Of a DNA stretch of 64,000 nucleotides, positions 13,261 through 25,189 are shown piece after piece (within the stretch, counting starts at the first letter, position 1; every line of letters starts with the position of its first letter). Origin of the DNA: Climacium dendroides (taxonomy: Eukaryota; Streptophyta; Bryopsida; Hypnales; Climaciaceae). The notes under the pieces are model-generated. The model made no database searches. It had not been told where the DNA came from and saw only the letters and a list, made by a program, of their open reading frames with translations. The stretch is taken from NCBI GenBank assembly GCA_950106755.1, contig OX467090.1, positions 7,998,001 to 8,062,000 on the forward strand, in the 5' to 3' direction. Made by a program: the position numbers and the translations under genes.

Positions 13261-14036
13261 TAATAATAGATTAATATTTGATATTTTTTATACAATTTGA
13301 GAAGATTGGAGTATTGAAGCATTTGTTTTGGTAAAGAACTTTCATCCTCTCGTGGGTTGTGTAGTGTAAACGGGCATTTTCCGTTTGCATATCCAAGTAT
13401 TCCTACTCCATTGTTTCTAAGAGAGGGCTTGGTGTGTTTGTCATAGGCGCTTTTGAATTTTAGACGTTTTTGTTGAGAATGAAGTTGGATTGATCACTGG
13501 CAAGATTTTCTTGTATCATTGAGCCTATGTTTGTGGAAAGTGATGATCTCCACAAAGCATAGTTGAATTGTTGCAGGTTGCCCTATAGATTGCCCTTTTT
13601 CCCTGTCCATCGCGTATTTTGTGGTCCAACCTTGAAGTTCACAAAAATTAACTAAAAGGAATTGTAAACCCTTTGTTTTAAAAGTTTTGTAGTGGAAAGT
13701 AAGAGAAGAAGGGTGATTCCACCTTCCTAGAACCTGCACAAGGTTTAGGTTAGGCATTCTCTTCTTATTAAGTGTACATATTCAGGTATGGCAAGGCTTT
13801 TTTTGTAAATTAATTTAAGATTATTGATTTATTTTAAAAAGATTAAAATATTTGATTGGTGTTTTTTTTATTTGATTGTTTTGTTTTTTTAGAATTTACA
13901 ATTTTTTATAGGATTATAATATTATAAGATTTTTAAATTAATAAAAAAAAATTATATCTTTTTTGAATTAAAAACCTTTAGTAAGATTGTTATTCTATAT
14001 TGCACTAGAAATTAGAATTTATTATTTTTTTAGACC

Positions 14037-17000
14037 ATGGCTCTTGCTTTGACTACAATTGATATCTTTGTAGATGTCAACGTTCATAATGTTGCATCCA
14101 TGTGCATTCAATGCTCACAATGTTTAGCATTTCGTTCACTATAAGAAAACGTAGTTTTTTTGGATGTCACAAAAAACAGGCATCTGTGTTTTTAAAAACG
14201 GGTTTGACATCGACGTTGATGTCCTCCGAAATCCGTCAAAAAAGAAACGTCCAAAACATGCTAAAATTTTTGTGAACGTCACCAATAACATGATGATTTT
14301 TTGTGACGTCAAAAAAATTCAAGGCCTCCAAGCTTCTCTAAGTGTGACATGTGGAGGGGTCCAAAATGCCAACTCAACTTTTGTTTGGGCAGTTTTTGCC
14401 ACGTGTACTTTTTTTCCCCCAACCCCTTCCTGCCCGGGGCGGTGACGTGGACCCCTTTCAAATCTGACGTGGCATTTTTTGACGTGGACATGCCACGTCA
14501 GCAATATTGGGTGAGTTGAAATTCTAAAGTCATGTTGTTCATGACGTCTCATAAAACGTAGATGTGTCCATTTTGACATCATTGTGAACAACCTTTATGT
14601 CATGCAAAGGTCAGTACAAAAAAACCTAAACAAGGTCAGTACAAAAAAACTATTGAAAAAATAAAATAAACATATAAAAAATTTTAATTCAAAAAAATGT
14701 AAAGAAAACTTACCATGTACGATCAAAAGGATTTTTGATGGCAAAATGAAGGAAATAAGTCATTAAAATTTATTTAAAATGAAGGTAAAGGGGTCCTATT
14801 TATATTCATTCTCTGTCCATGATGAGACAAAAGATATGGGATAAATGGAGAATGGGAATTTGAACATTGTCCATTTTGACGTTGTTTTAGACATGTAGAT
14901 GTTGTTTCAGACATGTGACATGTTGATTTAGACATCAGAATCAACGAGTCTTGTTTTTTTACACATTTTATATTGAACACAAGTTTTGTTGTACTTATCC
15001 CATATGGATTGTTTCTCTTCCTATCACCCCACTAGTATAAAAACCAGCTCTTCTCATCCATGGTGCACATCCATCCATGTCCTTTTTTTTTACAAGGTAT
15101 ACCACGTGGCTGCCCTATCCTTAAATTTTTATATGTGGTCAACATTTCAAAACAATTTTTACTAATTTAGCCATAATCAAAATAAGTTTACTTGCTGACG
15201 TGGATTTCTCATGTTTTTTGTGATGTCAAAAAAAACATATTTTGTTGTGTTTGACGTCATGGAAGACATGTGACGTTGCAAGTGACATTCACTTATTCTC
15301 TGAATTTTGTTGCCTTGTTGTCGTTGACATCAATTGAAATCTCATTACCCAGCACTTGTTTTTTGGCAAACGTCGGATGTTTTTGAAAACATGTGACGTT
15401 TTTCTGGACGTCACGTGTTTTTGTCAAAACATTGTCAAAAACGCAATTTTCTTATAGTGGTTTTAGAAAAGAGAAATCTACCATTTGTTATTATAATGGT
15501 AAAGTTAGCAATGAACACGTTAGTCATCCAATTGTCCATTCAATGCTTGATGAGCTTTTTATGGGCATGACACCTAATTCTCGTGAGTTCATTAAATCCA
15601 TTCGAAAGTATAATCAAGCTTTTGCGTTTACAAGTATGCGTAGTAAGTTTCAATCCAACCAAACTGAAGGTAGAGGAGTGTATACTTTTCGTGTAAACGG
15701 AGAATTATGCCATCATATTGGAAGTTTAAAACTTGAATCACAGGAGGCTACAAAATTTGCACAAATTTACTTCTTGGATGATGGTTTGCAAATAAATCGT
15801 CGTATGGAGATTTTTGATGATCTTCAACGTGATACAATTAATATCATCCAAGAAGTATTAGGATCGATAAATGCTTTAGTTCAGGGTTTCAAATCTTTAC
15901 GTGATGTTCTTTTAGGAGGACATAATATGGGACTTCGCATCTCTGGTGAAGTTCCTTCGGTCAACATCCCCGTCGATATAATCGACCAACAGTTCCAGAA
16001 GTTGTTGTTGTTGTTCTTAACGAACAATATTTAGATTTTGGTAGAGATATTATTCTTCATCAGCGTGGTGGAAATTTATTATGGATAAAGGAAACCCATT
16101 CAACTTATGATGCTTTATCCTATCCTTTATTGTTTTCAGATGGACGATGTGGGTGGTCACCAACTTTTAAAGCAAATACTGGAGTGACTCTAAAGACATT
16201 TGTTCAATATTTGCTTCAAAAGCGGCCTGAGTCAAATGTATTACATAGGGCGGAAAGATTATTTCAACAATATGTAGTAAATCAATATTTACGTGTAGAA
16301 CATGAAAACCTACTTTTTATTAGACAACATCAAGCTGAACTTTGAGCAGAATGTTATCAGAGGGTAGTAGATGTTTTACAAGAAAATAATGGAGTACGTG
16401 TTGAACGTCACATTATTTTACCAGCAACTTTTGTCGGATCTCCTCGGTATATGCAAAAACTCTTTCAAGATAGTATGGTCTTGGTTAGAGTTTTAGGAAA
16501 ACCTGATTTATTTATTACAATGACTTGTAATCCAACATGGCTTGAGATTCTTAATGAACTTGAGCCGGGTCAAAGTCCCCCTGATCGTCCAGATATTGTT
16601 GTACGTGTTTTTGAGCTCAAATTAAGAGCTATGATGGATGAGATTACGAAGAAAAATGTCTTGGGGGAATCTATTGCTTTCTATTACACTATTGAATTTC
16701 AAAAGTGTGGTCTCCCTCATACACACATTCTTCTTTGATTGAAAGATAAAATCAATGATTGTGATCTTGTAGATCGTGTAGTATGTGTGGAAATTCCTGA
16801 TTCGGATAGGCAACTACAATTATATGCTGCAGTTGCTAAACACATGATGCATGGCCCATGTGGTTTGGATAATCCTAATTGTTCATGCATGAAAGACGGT
16901 AGATGTTCAAAAAATTACCTGATGCAAGCTCGAAATAGCATAATAGTGGATGACGATGGATTTATTTTATATCGTCGTCGAAATCAAGGCCGCTATGTTG

Positions 17001-19390
17001 AAAAGCATGTACAGGGACAAATTATTCGTTTAGACAATCGATCAGTTGCACCCTACAATCCTTATTTAGTAAGCTGGTTTAATTGTCATATCAATGTCGA
17101 AATTTGTAGTTCGGTAAAAAACGTCAAATATCTTCACAAATATATTTTTAAAGGTATAGATCGTGGTGTTGTAGAAAGAGATGATGTTGTAGATGAAATC
17201 AAAGAATTCTTAGAAGGTCATTATGTAGCCGCTCAAGAAGCATGTTGGAGGCTTTTTGGTTTTGAAACCAATAATAAGAGTCATAGTATTTATCGGTTAC
17301 CTGTTCATCTTCCAAGTTAACAATATATTTCTTTTCATGAGGGAACATCTTTGCAATCGATAGTTGATTAAACTGCTTACACTAAACTTACAAAAAAATT
17401 TGAGCTTAATAGTTACATTCGTGCTTTGATTGCTTTTGGTAATCAAGGCAATCATAAACTTTTTCGATACATAGATCTTTCGCTTCATTATAAATGGGAT
17501 GTACGAAACAACATGTGAGTTAAAAAACAATGCAATGTAAAGGTTTTGAGTAGAATAAATATGGTTCCTGTAGGTACCGAAGTATTTTATTTATGTTTGT
17601 TGTTGACTCATATTGAGGCACCAATTTCATTTGAAGATTTATTTCGTTTTCACGATACGGTATATCCGACGTATAAAGCCGTTTGTATTGCAAGGGGACT
17701 TTTACATGATGATACTGAGTGGGAGAATTGTCTTCAAGAGGCAACTATTATAGCATTGCCTAAATAGATTCGGCGATTGTTTGCAACACTTTTTGTGTTT
17801 AGACAATCGCAAGATCCTATTGGTTTGCTTAGAAGACATCTTGATGTAATGTCTGGCGATTGGCACAATGATCAAAATCGCTATTGTAAGGCGATTTTGT
17901 GCATCGAAGAATATTTGTCATCATCCGATAAACACCTTGTAGATTTTTTTAACATTGATGATTTGCATGAATTCGGTTATACAAACAATGTTGATTTGGG
18001 CATTGATGTTAATGATAATAATGATTTAGATGATGCCAACATTACTTTTGTAGAACAAGATGTCAATAGGCTCAATGAAGAACAAAGTATTGTTTTCAAT
18101 GCAGTTACTACAACGGTTTTAGAACCTAATTCTCTACATAGACTTTTTTTTCTAGATGGTCCAAGTGGTTCATTCTATATTATCAATGGATTAACACATT
18201 CATTTCATTGCCAAACATTTTCATTCATGATTATAATATAATAGGACTTGCCGCATGTCTTTTAGATGAAGGGTGAATGGCACATTCTTTTTTAGCCATT
18301 CCTTTACAGTTACATGATACATCAACTTGTAATATTAGGTCAAAGCGTACGTGAAGTACAATTAATTGTACTTGATGAAGCTTGTGCTGGGCATAGATTT
18401 ATGTTTAAGGCTATAGATAGATCATTACGAGATATTCATGGAATCAATAGCCCTAATGGTGGTGATTTTCGTCAAACTTTACCAGTTGTAGTGCGTGGAG
18501 GTCGCAGTCAAACTGTAGAAGCTTGTTTGTGACGTTCATATTTATTTCCATTAATGCAACATTTTCATTTGACTACTAATATGCGTTTACAAAGTCAACC
18601 AAATTTTCAAAGATTTTTATTAGATGTTGATGAAGGTAAAAGTGGTTTAGAAGTAGATTTACCGTTAGGATTAGTTGCACCTAAAAATTCTTTAGATGGT
18701 CTTATTAATGCCATTTTTGATGATCCAGTTGATTTCTCTGAGCGTGTCATTTTGGCTGTCCGAAATGATGATGCTCAAGAAATCAATCGTAAAATTATTG
18801 ATCGCATACCTGGTGATGTACATCAATGTTTTAGTGCAGATTTTGTACATGAAAGTGATGAGCATGCCCATCATTATCCGGTAGAGTTTTTAAATTTTTT
18901 ACAATTAAGCGGTTTGCCTCCATACCAATTAAATCTTAAATGTGGTCAATATTTGATGTTGCTAAGGAATTTAAATCCGGCAAAAAGTTTATGCAATGGA
19001 AATCATTTGCGTCTTTTGCAAATGTCATCAAATGTGTTATTATGTAAAATTGTGGAAGGGCGCTATCGTGGCCAAGAAGTATTGATTCGTAGGATTACAC
19101 ATCATTGTAATGATAGTCACTTGCCATTCACACTTTGCCAGAAACAATTTCCTGTCACTGGTGCTTTTGCCATGACAATTAACAAATCGCAGGGCCAATC
19201 ATATGATCGAGTCGGCATTTATCTTCGAAATAAAGTATTTAGCCATGGTCAATTATATGTAACTTTGTCTCGTAGTAGACATCCTGCAAACATTAAAATT
19301 GCCAATGACAACGATGAAGCCGTGAGAACGGTAAAAAATGTGGTTTACCATGAGGTTTTTGGCGTGACTTTGTCATGTAATATCCTCTAA
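14037..19390 (+). pseudogene. Helitron Rep-helicase transposase, degenerate
   Basis: The likely start is the ATG at 14037 in a strong context (ACCATGGC). The first 100 bases lead into a Cys-rich stretch that is cut by the CACTA insertion and resumes at 15463 in frame (RKEKSTICYYNGK). Next comes the Helitron-like N-terminal domain with GVYTFRVNGELCHHIGSL near 15680. The Rep HUH motif is CGLPHTHILL (about 16706-16735) and the Rep tyrosine region is VKYLHKYIFKG near 17127. The helicase C-terminal part has VLDEA near 18369, GGDFRQTLPVV near 18464, AMTINKSQGQS near 19172 and FSHGQLYVTLSR near 19239. It is broken by frameshifts near 15958 and 18240-18314 and by in-frame stops near 16343, 16736, 17318, 17368, 17516 and 17765. 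Walker A is reduced to FLDGPSGSF with no GKT. Confidence 0.92.
14137..15459. mobile_element. CACTA (EnSpm) non-autonomous element inside the Helitron gene
   Basis: It begins CACTATAAGAAAA and ends TTTTCTTATAGTG, perfect 13-bp inverted repeats of the CACTA type. The 3-bp duplication GTT flanks it at 14134-14136 and 15460-15462. Its 1,323 bp contain many copies of GACGT/ACGTC motifs towards both ends, like the subterminal transposase-binding repeats of CACTA elements. I see no transposase, and the frames of 60-93 codons inside it look fortuitous. Removing the element with one GTT rejoins codons of the Rep N-terminal domain in frame. Confidence 0.9.
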
Positions 19391-19734
19391 ATTTTTACAC
19401 CTGAATCAGGTGGATAGAAAAGTTAAAAGTTTGTTTCAAACTCTGCATGTTTAGGGTTCATGCACGCTTTTGCGACGTCCCCTTCTATCCAACTTGCATT
19501 CTTTAGGTGTACAACTACATTACTTCAATTGAAACAACCTAACATCAAAGAATTGTACATGAGACATTATTGCTATTTGATGGATGGATTTTTTTATTTC
19601 ATGCATCTTTAGGTGCAATTAATTCCTAAAATTTATCATTCTCCATTACAATTTATAACAATCTATAAAAAGTTTATAAAAAATTAATCAAAATGGTTGA
19701 ATTAATGCGTTGCAAAGCAAGTGCCAATTGCTAG

Positions 19735-21244
19735 TAAAACCTAAAATTTCAGAAAACTTCACCTTCTACCGAAGACTTCGTTGGTTCTGTGTAATTTTTT
19801 CCATCATTCAATGGTTAATTGTATATGTGATTCAATAAATAAATAAATAAACTTCTACAAGTTTGACTCTTTGAATGGCCTAAGCTAGGTAAACAAGTCT
19901 CAAAAACAAACAAGACAATCTTGTTTTTCGGACAATCTAAGCATCTTTTTGGAAAAATAACTTATTGAATTCATTTTTGAAGTTTCAAAACAACATAGTC
20001 CTTTAAACATATGTTGTTTTAAAAAAAAAGATACTTTGGTTGGATTTGTTAAAAAAATAAATATAAATGTAGATTTTAGACTTGTTTTAGAGATGGAAAT
20101 TCCCACTCAATGCAATTTAAACAAACTTAAAATTCAAAAAATAGTTTTTTCTAGCTCTTCTATTTCTGAAGTTTTTTCAGCATTTAAAAAAACAAGCATA
20201 CAAGTTTGTGCAATTTAGCCAATATTTTGAAAGATGGATTGACAATATGTGAAAAAAACTTTAACCAAAAAAGTTTTGTATTAATCCAAATGTTTTGAAT
20301 ATTCTAATAAAAAAATACATATTCTATGTTTTATTTGTATTTAGGAAGTTTTAAAATTAAGGTCAAAAAATGATTTAAAATCTCTTTTTTTACCTTGAAT
20401 TCATTGCCCCACAAAATAAAACTCTTCATAACTTTCATTTCATCATTTGGAATTTAATGATTTAAATGATTTTCTATAGTTACAAATGATGAATCTATAC
20501 AATCAAATAAAATTAAGTAATATATTTTTGGAATATATTTTTAACTATCTGATTTGACATTGAAATAAATAAAACTTTTAACTATTGTAATATTTAATGA
20601 AACAAAAGTTACACATGTAGATTAGAATTATTGACATTTATGAAATCTTCAAGATTTCATGTATAAAGTCCAAAGTCAATAGAATGTGCATGAATTCTAA
20701 AATATTAAAGTGGTCTCCTTGGTTCTTTGAGCATAAAATAAACACCCAAAACATCTTTCCTCATGAGTAAATATTGAATTTGAAAATGACCATAACATCT
20801 AAAATTTGTCAAGTTGTGATCATCAAACTAAATTTTTTTGAAACGTTTTGATTCTTGCATCCGTCGTTATAATTTAGTATATTTGATTGCATTGACTTTT
20901 TCCTATAATTGATGAAATTAACGTAATGAAAGTTTGTTAGTCAAATTCTATAAATTCTATTTGATGTTTTCAAGTTATTATTTGAATTAGATTGTAAGAA
21001 GTACTTGCTAATTTTATTGCAATTGGAGGTGAAATTGGAATACTATGACTACAAGCTAAGTGGGAAAGAAAAAATAAGATAAATTATAGACAGTTATTAG
21101 TGAGTCCCTAAATTATGAGAAATTTATATTAAAATAATACATTTTCAAAAATTCAAACCCCAACAATAAAATTTCAATAATTATGTACAAAATAGGTTAA
21201 TGAAAAATTACAAGTAAATATCTTCTTTTGACATTTTTAGTTTT
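19735..21244. other. Intergenic, AT-rich
   Basis: I see no gene, RNA or structured repeat. Homopolymer runs and short random frames only. Confidence 0.5.
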
Positions 21245-21628
21245 AAGCTTGCTTTGCTACACATTAACAATATTGACATCTTCATACAATATTCTTTGAA
21301 AATACATATATTCATCACAAAGTTTAGACCTTACGGTTTGACAATAATTATCATGTGGTTATCATTGTTTCATAGGTTTGCATGTTAATCGCATTATTAT
21401 TGCATCATTACAATGCATTACTTTGCATCATTACGATGCAGTTGCAAGTAATGCATTGTAACAATGCAATAATGATGCGAAGTAATGCACCATAATGATG
21501 CAATAACGATGCGATTAATATGCAAACCCATGAAATAATGATAACCGCACGATAACTATTGCTAGACCATAGGGTCCAAACTTTGTGATGTTGTGCAATA
21601 GAAAATAATTTAAAAAATCTTTGTATCA
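21245..21628 (-). mobile_element. Helitron 3' fragment, minus orientation, carrying a foldback insertion
   Basis: GCTTGCTTTGCTACACATTA at about 21249 is the complement of the family 3' end. The following bases match the complement of 22060-22120 in the plus-strand copy (ACATCTTCATACAATATTCT). The match is interrupted by the foldback at 21313-21590 and resumes with TTGTGCAATAGAAA. The 5' part is missing, so it is a truncated remnant. Confidence 0.6.
21313..21590. mobile_element. Long foldback MITE
   Basis: The arms of about 130 bp run CATCACAAAGTTTAGACC (left) to GGTCCAAACTTTGTGATG (right) and continue through matching GCAT-rich segments to a short central loop near 21440-21460. It interrupts the homology of a Helitron remnant, which shows it is an insertion. 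The target duplication is unclear (at most TT). A transcript would form a long, slightly mismatched hairpin. Confidence 0.6.
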
Positions 21629-22224
21629 TCATACTACTAAAATCACAAGACCTTCCGTAATATCACATTTATACACAATGTGATATTATAGAATTTCAAT
21701 GGCCATTTCACCTCTGTAATATCATATAGTGTAAGAATGTGATATTATGGAGGTTTTGACTTTACACTTCATTTTACTTCCACAATTCTATGAATTTCTA
21801 AGCTTTGAATGTTCTCAATTCTAATATTCTTTTCTTACTATCAAATGATTTGAAGCTTTGTTAAATTGAAGCAATTTTGGATTCTACAACAAAGTATTTA
21901 CAAAGTCTTTGCAATTTAACAAATTTGCATTTCAATTCTTTAATTTTAGCCACCATTGTTTGTGAGTGAAGATATTTATGAAGCGGTGGTGTCCTTGCAA
22001 TGTTTTCATGTTTGCAAAGATTTTTTTTTGTGAAAATTATGATATAAAGATTTTCTTTAATTACTTTCTATTGCACAATATATATATTTCCAAAGAATAT
22101 TGTATGAAGATGTCAATACTTTCATTTAAAGGTTATACATATTTTATTAATCTATATTCTATTACATGAGAAATTGATGAAAATAATATAGTTAATGCGT
22201 AGCAAAGCAAGTGCCAACCATTAG
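21629..22224 (+). mobile_element. Non-autonomous Helitron, plus strand
   Basis: This 596 bp copy starts TCATACTACTAAAATCACAA after an A and ends GCAAGTGCCAACCATTAG before a T. The canonical CTAG end has become TTAG. Its first ~380 bp match the 5' part of the full-length element at 11743, including the palindrome block and the small antisense frame. The 3' ~40 bp match that element's end. It has no Rep-Hel. Confidence 0.78.
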
Positions 22225-22661
22225 TCATAATTTAAAAAAGAAATCTTTGCAAACATGAAAACATTGCAAGGACACCACTGCTTCATAAATTTCTTCACTT
22301 ACAAACAATGGTGACCAAAATTAAAGAATTGAAATGCAAATTTGTTAAATTGCAAAGACTTTGTAAATACTTTGTTGTAGAATCTAAAATTGCTTCAATC
22401 TAACAAAGCTTCAAATCATTTGATAGTAAGAAAAGAATACTAGAATTGAGAACATTCAAAGCTTAGAAAATCATAAAATTGTGAAAGTAAAATGAAGTAT
22501 AAAGCCAAGAAATATGAAATCTCCATGATATCATTGTACCTCTGTAATATCATATTTTACACTGTGTGATATTACAAAGGTGAAATGGACATTGAAACTC
22601 TATAATATTACACAATGTAAAATGTGATATTACAGAAGACCTTGTGATTTTAGTAGCATGA
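22225..22661 (-). mobile_element. Truncated non-autonomous Helitron, minus strand
   Basis: On the minus strand it starts TCATGCTACTAAAATCACAA at 22661 and runs leftwards, parallel to 21629-22040. It stops where it meets the plus-strand copy, without its own 3' end. Together with that neighbour it forms a large inverted repeat with arms of over 400 bp. Confidence 0.7.
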
Positions 22662-23550
22662 CTAGCGGTTGGTGCTTGCTATGCTACACATTCACCATTA
22701 GAATTTCATAAGAATTTTTATGTATTAGATAGAATGCAGAGCAAGAATTTCAAAAAATCTTCAAATAAAAACTACTAAAATCTTCATATAAAAATTATTA
22801 AAATCTTCATATAATTTCTTTAATAAATAAGCATATACTGAAATAAACAATAAAAATTTAATGAGATGATGAATAAAATACATGCAATGATGAATACGAT
22901 AAAAGATACACATACATTAGAATGCATTAGAAATTTGACTCAATTGTTACAAACAATGGCAACCCAAATAGAAGAATTTAAAGGAAAAATTTATAAATCT
23001 CAAAAGCTTCGTGAACAATTTAATTGTTGTGAAATCCAAAATCGGTTCAATCCAATAAATTTCTCAAATCATTTGGTACTAGCAATAGAAAATTGAAATT
23101 AGAAGCTCAAAGTTCACAAAAGTACAAAATCATAGAAATGCAAAAGAAATATAAAGCCAAGAAAAGAAATGGAATTGCTACCTTTATAATATCACCATAT
23201 TGATCCTCTTTAATATCACCTCAATTGCAACGACTATAATTTTTCTATAATATCACCCTTTGTAAAAAGTGATATTACAGAGGTGATTGTGAACTGCTAC
23301 TCTATTTCAGTAATATCACATTGTGTGAAAATATGATTTCTATGTATGTATGATTGGAAATATTTTTATAAAATAATTAAAATAATTATTTTAAAGACTT
23401 ATCGAAATCATTATCATGCATTCTATTCAAATATATCAAGTTTTTACTAATATGTGATACAATGAATGTGTAGTATAGCAAGCACAAGCCCCTATTATTA
23501 ATGGTAGCATTTGTGATATTATAAAAGGACTTATGATTTTAGTAGTATGA
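22662..23550 (-). mobile_element. Non-autonomous Helitron, minus strand (889 bp)
   Basis: Its 3' end, complement CTAGCGGTTGGTGCTTGC at 22662, abuts the 5' TC of the next minus-strand copy exactly. Its 5' end is at 23550 (TCATACTACTAAAATCATAA), preceded on that strand by an A. It is the inverted counterpart of 30402-31268 and shares that copy's composite structure, including a second, oppositely oriented 3'-end motif near 23463-23495. A conserved small frame lies at 22866-23096. Confidence 0.8.
22866..23096 (+). other. Small conserved frame inside the Helitron family
   Basis: This 76-codon frame is antisense to its Helitron. It is similar to the 62-codon frame at 30901-31089 (shared NTIKDTHTLECIRNLT and MATQIEE). 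A shorter relative (KLQRLCKYFVVES) can be read antisense in the full-length element near 12060-12140 and in 21629-22224. The predicted peptide is helical and Lys/Glu-rich. It may be a captured gene fragment or an ancestral Helitron segment; no family is recognised. Confidence 0.3.
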
Positions 23551-23551
23551 T

Positions 23552-24645
23552 AATAGTGAAAATATTCAAAGAATAAAAATGAATTGACACTTTTAAGAAC
23601 TTCATAAATATGAGATTTGACCCAAAAATATTAGAAGAGCATTTTTGAATGTCCAAAAGAAAATGCACACAACAAAGATTCTTTTTGCATTCATATAGGG
23701 AACATGAAATTTGCTATTTTGAATAAATACAATGTCAAATCTGACATTTAGATTCTTGATCTTATATATCCAAAGCTAAGTCTTAAAAAAATATGAAAAT
23801 TCACAATGCGACAACAAAAATTCAAAGTAAATTACAATTTGAATAAGAAAGAATTTTTCAAAAAAATTCCAAAATAAAAACTATAATTAATAGGATAATA
23901 TCATCTTTACTAAGATTTTTTTGTCTCAATAGATTGATTCAATATCTCATAATATATTAAACAACTCAATCACTTCAAATTTGCAATATGTGACCACATA
24001 ATCCCACAATAAAAACTTGCATCTTTTTTTTGTAAGCATTTTTTTGAAATAGAAACTTGAATACTAAATCTTAAAGTCCATCCTAAACCTTGACTTAAGT
24101 CTAAAATGATGAACCTATGATTGAAATAGTTAGTCAAATAATTAAACTCTAACAAGATTAATGGTTATTTTCCTTATTCTAAAAGAATCTAAAACTTCGA
24201 TGGCCCCTACTGTGTTTATAGGACACAAAACTTCAATGAATCCTATTGGAATATAAATGATAGTTTTTCATTAGATGAGACAAGGTATATTACTTTCAAT
24301 AACATGGGGTTGCTTTATCATCATGAAGCCTTAGAACTTTTAGCCCCTTGATTGAGCATAGTTAACCAGGATTCAACCATTCAACCATTGTGGTTATATT
24401 CAGTAATGTGAAAGTAGAGTATTTTTATGAAAAATACCATCCTTTGCAAACCTTAGTCTTGGCATACTATTCTTATATCGAGAATGCATCTATTGGTTTA
24501 TAAATTAAGTCATTTTTGACAAAGTACCTTGATAATAATTCTCATCCTTTTAGAATTAACCCTATAATGATGTGATAGCTTGAAAGTATTTGATGGATGA
24601 CTTTCCAAATGACTTTCTGAGTGACTTTTGAGATTAGTGTAGAAG
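23552..24645. other. Intergenic, AT-rich
   Basis: Nothing recognisable: no domain-bearing frames, no terminal repeats and no RNA-like structures. Confidence 0.5.
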
Positions 24646-24649
24646 TGAA

Positions 24650-25189
24650 GAATGCACCTATTAGTCCAAAAGCCAAATCAATTTTTTAGTGACTACCCTA
24701 CGGCGTCCTCCAAGGTTAACCTTCACCCATTGAATTCAAAGCACCTTGACACTCTGCAACACCTCCGGTCCGTCATTTTCCAGGACCTACTTCCAAGGCT
24801 AGGCAGCGGTTCACCGAAGTTTAAATTCCTTTTTCCAGCAACCGCGACGACCGTCTGTCCATAGTACCCAACTCTCCATTGATGGCCACCAACTTCCGTC
24901 CAGGCGTCATGTCACAGGCTCACTCACAGCCCTCTGCACTTTAATTTCTCATCAACAAACTCAAAGAAATTTTGCTCATTAACTTATATAAGTTAATTTG
25001 TATATACTCGTCGCCAGATCGAAATCCCGGCCTGCATTGCACACTCTCATGGCTACAAATTGACCAATGCAAAGTAGAACAAAGTAATCAATCTCAGCTA
25101 GGCTAGCTCCCAGCTAAACAACAATCATATATAACTTACCTCGATGCCTTGCATTGAATGTTAGAGCAGTTGGTGAAGAAACACGTTGC
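24650..25189 (+). promoter_or_regulatory. Probable upstream region of the LEA_2 gene
   Basis: Base composition shifts from AT-rich to more balanced at about 24650 (for example the stretch around ACCGCGACGACCGTCTG). A TATA-like TTATATAAG lies near 24985 and another ATATATAA near 25129. Either could set the start of a long leader containing the tandem repeats that follow. The 70-codon frame here has no recognisable content. Confidence 0.35.

Larger units (their letters stand above)
11743..19734 (+). mobile_element. Helitron, full length (7,992 bp), formerly autonomous
   Basis: The 5' end is TCATACTACTAAAATCAC, directly after an A (11742). The 3' end is AAAGCAAGTGCCAATTGCTAG, directly before a T (19735). 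These are the Helitron hallmarks: 5' TC, 3' CTRR and insertion between A and T without target duplication. The same two ends occur on the non-autonomous copies at 21629-22224, 22662-23550 and 30402-31268. A Rep-helicase pseudogene lies at 14037-19390. From 5' to 3' the element carries a palindrome-rich block, a segment shared with the short relatives, an AT-rich repetitive leader and the interrupted Rep-Hel gene. Coding damage means it cannot supply its own transposase now. Confidence 0.88.

Noticed and set aside
14164..14591. Frames of 60-93 codons within the CACTA element
   Set aside because: They overlap each other on both strands in the subterminal repeat zone and resemble no transposase.
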